Source: Colius striatus
Taxonomy: Eukaryota > Chordata > Aves > Coliiformes > Coliidae
Assembly: GCF_028858725.1 (NCBI RefSeq)
Contig: NC_084774.1
Coordinates: 8,778,001 to 8,842,000 of the forward strand
DNA: 64,000 nucleotides
Direction: 5' to 3'
The translations under genes and the position numbers were made by a program. Below are positions 12,901-20,757 of this stretch, one piece after another. Position 1 is the stretch's first letter; each line of letters opens with the position of its first letter. Below the pieces are notes generated by a model, which was given only the letters and a program-made list of their open reading frames with translations, was not told the origin of the DNA and searched no databases.

Positions 12901-13680
12901 CAGGGTGGCTGTAGTAGTGGCTCTTGAACCACCGAATCAGTTGGATTGGAAAAGCCCTTGCAGCTCCTGGAGTGCACCCCCTGCCCTCACCCTGCCCAGC
13001 CCAGCACTGACTCTCAGCACCTCAGCCCCACGGCTTTGGGACCCCTCCAGGGCTGGGCACTCCCCCAGCTCCCTGGGCAGCCTGGCACAGGGGCTGACAC
13101 CCCTCTCAGGGAAACAGTTCTGCCTCAGCTCCAGCCTCAACCTCCCCTGGGGCAACTTGAGCTCCTTTCCTCTCATCCTGTCATTCATGAGTGGAGAGTA
13201 ATGGTGGTGGGCTCTGAAGCCTGGCAGTGGCGGCTGGTGGTTTGAAGCTGCAGCATGGGGTGAGGGATGGCTGTGGGCTCACCCCAGCTGGCTGTGGGCA
13301 TTGCTGTGTACAGGCAGAGCCCGAGCTGAGTCTGGCTGCAGCAGGGTTGACTTCAGTGTGTGTTTGTGTGAGGCTTTGGCTGTGTGCACGAAGGGCAGAG
13401 GAGGAACTCTCGGTGTCTCCTGCAGGAATCCGACCCCAACAACCTGACCTACGCTGACCTGAACTTCGAAAGGGAGAGAAAATCCATCCGGCGGCTGGTG
13501 GAGCTGAGCCAACAGTCGGAGTACGCCTGTATCCAGCCCAAGCCCACCCCTGCCGCCGACGACAACCTCACCTACGCTGACCTGGACATGGTGCACCTCA
13601 GCAAGGCCCCGCCGCGCCCGGCCCCGCGCCCCGAGGAGCCCGGCTCCGAGTACGCCAGCGTCCAGATCGCCAGGAAGTGA
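3581..13680 (+). CDS. SIRPA: SIRPA-like signal-regulatory protein, inhibitory (8 coding exons, 502 aa)
   Basis: This is a type I membrane receptor of myeloid and neural cells; in mammals SIRPA binds CD47 and recruits SHP-1/SHP-2 to restrain phagocytosis. Coding exons are 3581-3653, 9990-10340, 10537-10851, 10946-11296, 11524-11625, 12058-12079, 12479-12518 and 13426-13680. All junctions are GT-AG, phases fit (1-1-1-1-1-2-0), and the total is 1,509 nt. Domains in order are signal peptide (1-24), V-set (25-141), C1-set (142-246), C1-set (247-363), transmembrane helix (about 368-391) and cytoplasmic tail. The tail has four tyrosine motifs at Y427, Y451, Y468 and Y494 (TYADL, EYACI, TYADL, EYASV), the same spacing pattern as human SIRPA (504 aa). 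The ITIMs separate it from activating SIRPB types. PDYN and STK35 next door match human 20p13. The start ATG was chosen because it opens a hydrophobic leader ending in a phase-1 donor. Confidence 0.93.
8285..8580 (+). mobile_element. ERVL-type avian LTR fragment (old)
   Basis: The stretch resembles the 3' two thirds of the common bird ERVL-family LTR: an 'aaactggga' block, a 'gagcaactgcattg' block, a T/A-rich stretch with repeated TTATT, a 'cccgagtctca' block, and a terminal part with 'ggctgtgtgg' followed by 'aaccacaac'. It is well diverged and no internal viral genes are nearby, so it is an old solo or partial LTR inside SIRPA intron 1. The family call is from memory of the consensus. Confidence 0.6.
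9017..9370 (-). mobile_element. CR1 LINE 3' fragment
   Basis: It begins with AGAATCACAGAATCAT, the reverse complement of the CR1 3' terminus. The complemented 3' region follows (GGTTGGAAAAGCCC, CTCCCTGGGCAGCCTG, GGGGCAACTTGAG, GAAGAGACCAACCC, TCCCCTCAGCCTCC). The element is 5'-truncated and inserted antisense to SIRPA in intron 1. It is very close in sequence to the copy at 12,925-13,195. Confidence 0.9.
9990..10340 (+). CDS. SIRPA: SIRPA exon: Ig V-set domain
   Basis: The exon encodes one V-set domain. Landmarks are LTLTC (B-strand Cys), VKWLKG (C-strand Trp), DSGTYYC (F-strand Cys) and a J-like end with GKGTEVSVT. It carries an N-glycosylation sequon NET. In mammals this domain binds CD47. 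It is the only V exon in the locus within this window, so there is no local V-gene family. Phase 1-1. Confidence 0.92.
10537..10851 (+). CDS. SIRPA: SIRPA exon: first C1-set domain
   Basis: The C1-set signature is VPFTCTSGGFFP, then VKWAKNG, and WLSCEVQHP with the second cysteine. Sequons NGT and NVT are present. Phase 1-1, separated from the V exon by a 196-bp intron. Confidence 0.92.
10946..11296 (+). CDS. SIRPA: SIRPA exon: second C1-set domain
   Basis: The C1-set signature is VNFTCRAKDFYPGD, ISWLENG, and FTCRVVHD. Four sequons are visible (NRT, NFT, NSS, NGS). It is separated from the previous domain by an intron of only 94 bp. It ends with an acidic/serine stalk before the membrane exon. 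The donor is GTGCGT, a weaker but acceptable form. Confidence 0.92.
11524..12518 (+). CDS. SIRPA: SIRPA exons: transmembrane and juxtamembrane (11524-11625, 12058-12079, 12479-12518)
   Basis: The first exon encodes a membrane helix of about 24 hydrophobic residues (IYIVVGVVCTVLVLL core) followed by the basic stop-transfer RAKQSK. Two small exons of 22 and 40 nt encode the juxtamembrane segment, including RLHEPEK, a stretch shared with mammalian SIRPA. Phases are 1-1, 1-2 and 2-0. No charged residue sits in the helix, unlike activating SIRPB receptors, which carry a lysine for DAP12. Confidence 0.88.
12925..13195 (-). mobile_element. CR1 LINE 3' fragment
   Basis: This is the same kind of antisense CR1 3' fragment as at 9,017, starting ACCACCGAATCAGTTGG and running to GGGGCAACTTGAGCTCC. 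It sits in the last SIRPA intron, about 230 bp before the final acceptor. By eye it is more than 90 percent identical to the other copy over roughly 230 bases. Confidence 0.88.
13426..13680 (+). CDS. SIRPA: SIRPA exon: ITIM-bearing tail
   Basis: The exon encodes residues 419-502 and the TGA stop. It holds four tyrosine motifs: NLTYADL (Y427), SEYACI (Y451), NLTYADL (Y468) and SEYASV (Y494). In mammalian SIRPA the phosphorylated motifs dock the SH2 domains of SHP-1/SHP-2. The segment YADLDMVHL is near-identical to the human tail. Confidence 0.93.
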   Translation, partial: ESDPNNLTYADLNFERERKSIRRLVELSQQSEYACIQPKPTPAADDNLTYADLDMVHLSKAPPRPAPRPEEPGSEYASVQIARK

Positions 13681-13683
13681 GCG

Positions 13684-13772
13684 GGGAGCCAGGCAGCCCC
13701 TTCCCCAGGGCCTCACGGGGAGCCAGGCAGCCCCTTCCCCAGGGCCTCACGGGGAGCCAGGCAGCCCCCTCC
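13684..13772 (+). repeat. 34-bp tandem repeat, about 2.6 copies, in the SIRPA 3' UTR
   Basis: The unit contains GAGCCAGGCAGCCCCTTCCC followed by CAGGGCCTCACGG. Two copies are identical and the third is partial and diverged. It begins four bases after the SIRPA stop codon. Confidence 0.9.
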
Positions 13773-14911
13773 TCCCGGGGACGGTTCATCTCTTGGAAGC
13801 GCTGAGGGACGTGAAGACGTGCTGCGACGGCCACGCTGTGGGAGGCACACGGAGCCCGTGGCACTGTGGGGGTCGGCTCTCGGCTGCACACGCCTGAGTT
13901 TTTGGGGGCATTGGGTCCCAGGGCTGCTGGCTCCATCCCTTTGGATTCCACCCCCCAACACACAGCCATGGGGGTTGCTCGGCCTCGCTGGGCTGGGTTT
14001 GTGAGTGGATGAAGCTCCTGAGCAAGTGGCTCCTTGGGAAGCTGCAGCGGGGCTGAGGGGACAGGGACGGTGCCTCCACGCTGGCTCCTGGGGGGATGCC
14101 AGTGTCTGGTGGGGCTTCCTCTGGCTGCCCTGACCCCGCAGGGACCAGCCACAGCCCCCACGCTGCCTTTTGGGGCTCTGCTGCCAACGCCTGGAAGACA
14201 AACTGGCTTTAAAGGAAGGACCGAAGCGTCCATCTCTCTCTTCCCAAGTGTCCCTTCTGCAGGCCCTCGCACTGAGGCCCATGGAGCGGCACCCCCTGCT
14301 CCAGGCTTTCCCCCACCCTCCTGCCCAGGGAGGCTCCAGGCTCCCCAGCACCAACCATCATCATCCTCATCTGCACAGCCTTGCCCGGCCCCACCAGCGC
14401 TGCCCCAGGTTGTACAGAGCGTGCAGGGGCTCGTGTGGGGGCCCCCCCAGCCTTGCTCCCCCCCAGGAGCTCCCCACAGGTACCCTGTAACATGTTTTGA
14501 CTGTTTGACATGTAACTGTTAATTTTTAGAGCTCAGCCCCCGGTGTTTCACGTTGTCTGTGGGTGTTCTCTGCTGTGTACGTAACACTAGAGTAAGATGT
14601 GCAAGAATAAGACCGAGGCCTCAGCCCAGACCCCAAAACCCTCCAGCTCTGCCAGGGGGGCTGGGCAAGCTGCCCCCAGCCCAGCCCTGGGGACAAGTGT
14701 CTTCCATCTGCCCTTTCCCTGGGCCAGCACCCTGCCTTGGCTCCCCAGCAGCTGGGTGGGCTGGCAGCAGTGTGCACACGGGGGGCTGTTCCCGTGCCCG
14801 GGGCGGGCTGGAGGGGGCTGCTGATGCTTTGGGAATCGTGTGGCTGCTTGTACAGGTGCTCTTCTTCCTTTTTTCTTTGCTTTCCCCTTTTTGCTTGCAA
14901 GATATTTTTAT

Positions 14912-14917
14912 AATAAA
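14912..14917 (+). terminator. SIRPA: SIRPA poly(A) signal AATAAA
   Basis: AATAAA lies in an AT-rich pocket (GATATTTTTATAATAAAAG) and is followed by TG-rich sequence. It puts the SIRPA 3' end near 14,935, some 360 bp from the 3' end of the oppositely oriented PDYN. Confidence 0.7.
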
Positions 14918-15297
14918 AGTGGAAAGTCCTGTGCTGCTGCTGCACATCCCCTGTGCCCCTGCTCAGGGCTGGCACTGTGGCAGGCAGCGAGGTTGTGGGG
15001 CTCGTCCTGCACAGCCCTGGGCTGTGGGGTGGAAGGAAGAGGAGGACGAGCAGCTCCAGGAGCTTTAGGCTGGGCTGGGGGCTGTGGTGCTGGTCTCCTT
15101 GGGTTGCATGAGGGCAAGCACAGCCTGGGCTCTCTCCACTCTCGCTGTCTCCTCCCAAACTGGCCAGCTCTCCCCACCCAGCCCTGCTGCGCCTTTAGGT
15201 ACCTCTGCTTCCTGAGGGAGGGGCTGGAGCCCATGCCCCTGTTTGGGGTGCATTGTCCCCTCATTCTGCCCCATGGATGATGCTCAGCAGCCGTCAG

Positions 15298-15869
15298 CTT
15301 TGTTGGCATCTGCCTTTTATTGGCTGCAGGGAGAACAGGGGCTGGGATGTGGGTCCAACCCTGGCCTTGGGGGGGGTCCTTCTCCGAGGGGGGAGCCTGG
15401 GGGCACTAAGTGGGTGCAGGGATATGGGGAGAGGGTCAGGGTTGTGCTCAGCTGGCTGCCCACCCAGGGGATGGTGCTGGGGTGCCAGCCCTGCCCAGCT
15501 TTCCCTCCCCACAGCTGCCTGAGCCCCTCTACAAGCCCAAAGGGGCCAATCCTGCCCCAGCTCCTCCTTCCTGGTGCTCAGAGGCCATTGCCCTGTCCAT
15601 CAGCTCTGATGGCTTCCAGACCCTTGCTGTGCTTCTGCAGCTGTGGGAGGGAGGAGAACACATCTTCCCCCTCGATTTACCCCCAGGAGCCCAGGGCTGG
15701 ACTCACAGCCCCAGCACCAGCAGCCGTGGCAGGGGAGGTCACAGGGTGCCTAAGGGATGGGCTGGGGAACCAAAGAGGGACAAGTGATGCTGGGGGCTGG
15801 TGGTGCCATGTGGGGATGAGGCAGGGGCTGGGGGTACCGCAGCGTGGGGGCCGTGGGTGCCACCCGGCT
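15298..15869 (-). other. PDYN: PDYN 3' UTR with poly(A) signal at 15316-15321
   Basis: The minus strand reads AATAAA at 15,321-15,316 (plus strand TTTATT), about 550 bases past the PDYN stop. The sequence between shows no coding potential on the minus strand. PDYN and SIRPA are thus convergent with a very short spacer. Confidence 0.65.
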
Positions 15870-16737
15870 CTATAGGTCCCACAGCTCCCCTGAGTCGGCG
15901 TTGGGCTCCTCGTCCGAGCGCGTGGTCACCTTGAAGTGGCGCCGCAGGGAGCCCCCGAAGCGCTTCTCATCGTCCCACCGCAGCTTGGGCCGCACGCGGC
16001 GCAGGAAGCCGCCATAACGCTTGCGCAGCTCCTGCCCCTCGGCCCCGGCTGCTGCCGGCCCCGGGTAGTCCTGGGGGGCCTCGCGCTCCCCCGGCTTGCG
16101 GCCGAAGCCCCCAAGCTTGTGGCTGAGGCCGCCCTTGCTCTGGGTGTTCTGGCGCAGCAGCCACAGCAGCTTCCCCTTGGCCGTCTTCTTCATGAAGCCG
16201 CCGTAGCGCTTGGCGGGTGCCGCCGGCGGCTCCTCGGGACTCGGCTCCGGCTCTGCCTCGTCCTCCTCTGCCTCGCCTGGGGACGCGTCCGTCCCTTCGG
16301 CCAGGGCCACCAGCGGGGCCAGGAGGGCCAGCGCCTTCCTGCACGTCTCCCACTCGGGGCCGGGCGCTGCGGAGCCCTGGCATTCCCACAGGCACATCTG
16401 CAAGACAGCAGGGGCCCCGGGGTGCCCGCTGGCATCACCCTGCTGCCTTCCTCCCATCCCGCCCCGGGGGTTAATCCCACCCCGAGCCCAGCCGTCCGTG
16501 GCGAGGAGCCCAAGCTTGCGTGTGCCCAGCGCCCTGGGCTGCCCACAGCCAACACCCAGCCTGCTGCAGCGACCCCCTGGCTGTGGGCTGCGTGGGGCTG
16601 GCACTCACCAGGGGCTGGATGCTGCTGCCGGTGCCGTGGGTCTGTGCTGTGCAGAGGGAGCACTGGGTCACACAGTCGGCGGATGCCGCCGCAGCCAGGG
16701 AAAGGCAGAGCAGCAGCGCCAGCGCCCGCCTCGCCAT
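15870..16737 (-). CDS. PDYN: Prodynorphin (two coding exons, 218 aa)
   Basis: This secreted precursor is cut at dibasic sites into opioid peptides for the kappa receptor. Coding exons are 16609-16737 (43 codons, phase 0, donor GTGAGT) and 15870-16397 (175 codons plus TAG). Residues 1-20 form a signal peptide. The opioid-precursor N-domain has its six cysteines (C22, C26, C30, C45, C49, C62). Cores in order: KR-YGGFM-KK at 108-112; a degenerate core HK-LGGFG at 138-142, where alpha-neoendorphin should be; intact dynorphin A at 171-187, with [16 protein letters not shown] before the next KR; and a degenerate dynorphin B at 190-202, [13 protein letters not shown]. The C-terminus ([10 protein letters not shown]) matches the mammalian end. 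It is shorter than human PDYN (254 aa), mainly in the spacer. Placement between SIRPA and STK35 matches human 20p13. The single-residue changes in two cores are read directly from the sequence. Confidence 0.97.
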
Positions 16738-16756
16738 CTCACCCCACAGCCGCTGC
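16609..16756 (-). CDS. PDYN: PDYN first coding exon
   Basis: The minus-strand acceptor CCTCTCCAG is followed by 19 bases of 5' UTR, the ATG at 16,737, the signal peptide, and the start of the cysteine-rich N-domain (DCVTQCSLC). It ends CCCCTGG|GTGAGTGCC. The small leader portion implies at least one upstream untranslated exon, as in mammals. Confidence 0.9.
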
Positions 16757-17633
16757 CTGGAGAGGGGGAGACAGCACTGAGCCCGTCACCCTCCCCACGC
16801 CAGCCCTGGGGAGCACGTCACTGCCCCGCTGGCACCCGTGGCCGCTCCTGGGGACAGGCACCGGGACCTGCGCCCGTGCCACTCGCCTCTGGGCGCCGCT
16901 TCTGCAGCCCAGGCTGGGGGAGAGAGAGGGACAGGAATGACCCGTGGGGACACAGCCTTGTGATCCCTTACCCTGTCTGCAGCCTGCTCCTGGGAGCAAC
17001 CCCTGAGCCACAGCCAGGTCCCTGACCACTGAGGTCGCTGGGGCATGGACCCACGGCATCCCACCCCTTCCCACCACCTCCTGTTCCATTCCAAGGAAAA
17101 GGTTTTTCGCCAGCGCAGTCGCCGTGTTTGCACCGCGCAGAGGGGATGAATCACCAGCCCTTCCCCTTGGCCTTGGGGAAGAAAAACACCACTTCTGCCA
17201 CCAGCAGAAAGAGGCTGGGGGAGGGAGGTGCTGCTACGGACTCACCCCTGGCTTCTGCACCCCATGCTGGGGCAGCCCTGGCTCCTCTTCTTCCCACCCA
17301 CCACCTCTGCTGGGCTGCTGCAGCACGAGGGAGGCAGGAAAAGGTGGATTTGAGGTTCCAGCCTACCTGTGAGCCACAATCACCATCCTTCAGCCCGCTG
17401 GGAGCCGTGCCAGAGCCTCTCACCTCCTTGGATGAGGCCGTGGCGAGGGCTGAACATGCTGTGCAATGGCCGTGAGAGAGGCTGCGCCGGCCACAGCGCC
17501 TGGAGCCGCTCCAGAACGCCCCAGGTGAGGCTGGAGGGGCTGGCACAGGACCACAGTGCCCCTGGCACCACCATGGCCCCAGGGGCAAGAGCCAACCCCA
17601 AAGGGCTGCACCCCAAAGGCAGTGAGCACTCAC
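16757..17633 (-). other. PDYN: PDYN intron between untranslated and first coding exon
   Basis: No coding exon is seen here. A strong minus-strand donor-like GTGAGAGG adjoins 17,424 and could define an alternative first-exon end. An ATG in strong context on the minus strand at 17,574 would open a frame overlapping the PDYN start if that alternative were used, which makes it less attractive as the main leader. Confidence 0.5.
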
Positions 17634-17655
17634 CTACCTCCTTGGCTGCTTTTAT
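17634..17655 (-). other. PDYN: Candidate 22-nt untranslated PDYN exon
   Basis: On the minus strand a pyrimidine-rich acceptor (TTTCCACCCCAG) is followed by 22 bases (ATAAAAGCAGCCAAGGAGGT plus AG) and a very strong donor GTGAGTGC. Mammalian PDYN has a short second untranslated exon in the equivalent place, so this gives a four-exon model like the mammalian gene. Alternatively the ATAAAAG at its 5' edge is a TATA box for a start site near 17,622. The sequence alone does not settle it. Confidence 0.45.
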
Positions 17656-17689
17656 CTGGGGTGGAAAGGCATGACCCAGAGGGATCTGT

Positions 17690-17830
17690 TACACATTAAT
17701 GACGCATGTTAGAGACTATTGTATTCTCCAGCAGTAGCTGCTAATGTACTGTAATTGGTCCTGATGAAGAAATGGTAATGCCACAGTATTAATTCATGCT
17801 AGATTAAAATGTAATTTGACTTATCTGCAC
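17690..17830. promoter_or_regulatory. PDYN: AT-rich block beside the PDYN untranslated exon with a CRE/AP-1-like site
   Basis: A compact AT-rich island sits in GC-rich surroundings and is packed with homeodomain-type ATTA/TAAT cores. The minus strand carries TGCGTCA at 17,706-17,700. That heptamer is the core of a cAMP/AP-1 responsive element described for mammalian prodynorphin promoters. The contrast with flanking composition suggests purifying selection. Function is inferred. Confidence 0.45.
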
Positions 17831-19499
17831 CATGGTGTGAGGAGCTGTCTGCATTCCTGCAGCACAGCCCCGCTCCACGCAGCCCTTGGGACATCACACA
17901 CCTCACCCTGCCCAGGCAGGAGGCACCAGGGCAGCCAGATGCCCAGGATGGGCACGAGCACGGCAGCACCTGAGCCAGCCCTGGCTGCTGAGGCACGGCC
18001 ACAGTCCTGCTTTGCCACCCAGACAGCACCAAGGGTGAGGACTCAGCAGCACACAGGTAGGTGCCCGCTGAAGCACCGAGGGGAACGAAGCAATCGCTGG
18101 CTGCTTCCCAGCAGCTCCACGGGCAAACTTTCCCCCCACATCTTTCCCTACCTGCTTCTCCCTGGCCCCTCCGTGGCCAGCAGCCCCGTGGGTGCTGCCA
18201 GAGCCACGTGCAGGGACCACACTGCTGATATTCACCCTCAGGCATGACCAGAACCACACAGCTCGATGCCCTGGCATTTCAGCCGTGGCACGTCCCATCC
18301 CTGCCACCCCGGCCCTGCTGCAGCTGGAGGGTTTCATGGCACTCAGAGGCACAGGACCCTCTGTGCCCAGGTGCCTCGAGGTGTCCTGTTGCAAATGCAC
18401 CTTGTCCAGGTGATGCCACGAATGCCCCCGCAGCAATGCTGCTGCTGCTGCAGCTGGGGCAGGGGGGGACTGGCAAAACTGAGGCAGGAAAAGGGGAGGA
18501 AAACAAAGAGCTTTGGACAGAAGTGCAAAGAAGCGGCATGCAAAGGGAGGAAGAAGCAAAGCAGAGTTAGAGCTGGATCCTGTGTTACCTGGAGGAGCCT
18601 GGAGGCTCTGGAGCCGTCTCTGCTGCAGAAAAGCCTCGGCAGGATCGTGGCAGCGTCTGGCAGCGCCAGCGGTGAGTCCCGGCTGCCCTCTGCAATCCTA
18701 CCTGTGTCAGGCATCTGCCAGCATCCCCTCCTCCCCTGCCCTGTTCCCCACCTGAGCGTGCAGTGCCCAGGCTTCGGTTGTGTGTGGAAAAGCTCCAGCT
18801 GTGTCCATACAGCCCAGGGAACAGTCACAGGCTCAGTCCCCACAGAGGGCTGGGGGCTGCATGTGCCAGGCAGCACAGCGACCGGCCCCACAGCCATCAC
18901 CCACCTGGGCTGATCTCTAGGGAGGGATGTGAACAGCTCTCCCAGGCTGAGCAGAGCTCAGAGACAGGTGCTCCCACACATGTCTTAACAAGTAGGTTGG
19001 GACCCTGCAAGTATTTCTGGTGGAGAAGAATCTCCTGCCAGCAGCTCCTTTCCTCACCTTTATAAGTGTCCTGGGAACGCCTCCAGGACGAGGCTGCTCA
19101 GAACAGCCGACGACTTTTGGAGCTGAATGGCAGCAAAACCCAGCACTGCAGCCGCTGCTTGAGCCAAGTGGGGAGAGACAGCAACCTCCCCCAACCTCCT
19201 CCCCGACTCCCTTTGCCCCTCTGAGCCCTGGGTGTCCCCGCTGCCAGGGTGTGGGCATGGAAATGAACCCCAACAAAGCTCTGGACAGCGGTTCCCGTGC
19301 TCCAAAAGCACTGGAGGGACAAGAGGAGCGACCGCAGCCAGGTGAGAGCCCCTCAGGACGGTGCCACGAGCCTGGCCGTGACCCGCTCTCAGCACCACAG
19401 GTCCAGGGCTGTTCTCAGACGGTCGCTCTGAGGTGGGCAGCAGTGCCACCCCCAGCTGTGCCCACGCAACGGGACGGGACGGTGCCCCGGCGGCCCTAC
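17831..19499. other. PDYN intron 1 / upstream sequence
   Basis: I see no exon or repeat that I can support. A purine-rich stretch lies at 18,480-18,560. A minus-strand TATAAA-like string lies at about 19,060 but lacks an accompanying CpG island or CCAAT box. Confidence 0.5.
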
Positions 19500-19900
19500 C
19501 TGCTGCTGCCCGTCCCACCGAGCCCCGGGTCAGGACGGGTGACGGGGGTCTGTCCGCGGGCGTCAGGCTGAGCCGCTCATCGGGGCGCTGCTGCCAAGGC
19601 CGGGCTGCTGGCGGCCCCCACGGCGGTGCCACGGCTGGACTGGCCGTCCGCCGGCTCCCACCCTGCTTTTATGGCCACGGAGCCTCCTCCCGCGGCGGGG
19701 CCGGCTGCGTTCCACGCTGCGGAGCCAATCGGGGCGAGGGAAGCTGTGAATAATCAGCCCCGCAGCATCCTCGGCACCTCTGAGCAGCCTCTCCCGCCGT
19801 GCTGGGGCCTCCCCGCAGCCCCACACCGGCGCTGGGCACCGGGCTGCACGTCCTGCAGCTGCAGCGCCGGCGGCTCCAGCCCTCGGGACCCCTCAGCAGG
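19500..19900 (-). promoter_or_regulatory. PDYN: CpG island with minus-strand TATA and CCAAT boxes; probable PDYN promoter and exon 1
   Basis: The minus strand reads ATTGG (19,729-19,725), then CCATAAAAGCAGGG with ATAAAAG at 19,672-19,666, 53-57 bases downstream. This is the classic CCAAT-TATA spacing inside a CpG-rich stretch. A start near 19,640 would make an exon of about 140 bases ending GCAGCAG|GTAGGG at 19,500. The orientation fits PDYN, whose first coding exon lies 2.9 kb away, with the small exon at 17,634 between. No other minus-strand gene is visible nearby. Confidence 0.55.
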
Positions 19901-20516
19901 GCCATCCCTCAGTCCCTGGGGCTGAAACAACTTGCCCTGAACACGGGGGTGGGGGTGACAGGGGGCCAGGACAGGGGCTGTCTCCCCTGAGAGCTGTGTG
20001 CCAGAGGAGTTTGGCTGCTGAGGGTGTGAATTCTCCTGGGGCATCAAATTGAAAGCCTGGCTAAGAAGGAGAAGGGGTGTGAAGCCCCCAAACCTCCCCC
20101 ATTCCGCTCCTCAGGCTGGGGACAGGCATTGTCCTCATGCTAATGCTGGGTGGAGGAGTGAGCCCGTCCAAAGCTGCCACTGACAAAGGTGAGAGGGTCT
20201 TCACACCTCTTGAAAGGCATGCCCTGATCCCCCAGCCCAGCTGTGGCTGGGCAGCAAAGCCCTCACAGACACCCCCCAACTCTGCATCCACTGGGCTCCC
20301 CCCATCACCCTCTCCCCTGGGGAGATGAGCCAAAGGGGCAAAGGAAGGAAGGTGAGGGGGTCAGAAACCTCACATTCCCTTCCCTGCTCAGCCCCAATCC
20401 CTAGTCACACATTTCTGAGCCCAATTTGGGGGTGAAGGGCAGCCCTGGGCAATGCCAGGGACTCCCCTGAGCCCCCACCCCACCCCACCGGGCCCTGCAC
20501 AGTGTGATGACAGAGG
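19900..20516. other. Intergenic, nothing recognised
   Basis: This is unique sequence upstream of the presumed PDYN promoter. I see no repeat, RNA gene or supported exon. Confidence 0.5.
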
Positions 20517-20757
20517 TGCAGGGCTGGGGTGCTGGGCGCAGGGCTGGAGGTGCTGGGTGCAGGGCTCGGGGTGCTGGGAGCAGGGCTGGGGGTGTTGGGT
20601 GCAGGGTTAGGGGGTGCTGGGTGCAGGGTTAAGGGGTGCTGGGCGCAGGGTGGGGGTGCTGGATGCAGGGTTAGGGGGTGCTGGGTGCAGGGTTAGTGGG
20701 TGCTGGGTGCAGGGTTAGGGGGTGCTGAGCGCAGGGCTGGCGGTGCTGGGCGCAGCG
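20517..20757 (+). repeat. G-rich minisatellite, about 21-bp unit, about 11 copies
   Basis: The unit is close to GGGTGCTGGGTGCAGGGTTA with variants (GGGCGCAGGGCTGG, GGGTGTTGGGTGCAGG). Several copies contain GGGTTAGGGGG. Runs of three or more G every few bases give G-quadruplex potential on the plus strand. Confidence 0.9.

Larger units (their letters stand above)
13681..14935 (+). other. SIRPA: SIRPA 3' UTR
   Basis: This is about 1.25 kb of non-coding sequence from the stop to the AATAAA at 14,912-14,917. It begins with a 34-bp tandem repeat (separate entry). It contains C-rich stretches and, near the end, a T-rich tract (14,865-14,910) before the signal. Confidence 0.7.

Noticed and set aside
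15936-16940. 334-codon plus-strand frame over PDYN
   Set aside because: It is antisense to the PDYN coding exons and an artefact of high GC content.
19055-19075. Minus-strand TATAAA-like motif before a donor-like GTGAGG
   Set aside because: It lacks a CCAAT box, CpG island or downstream exon; the motif set at 19,666-19,729 is a better PDYN promoter.
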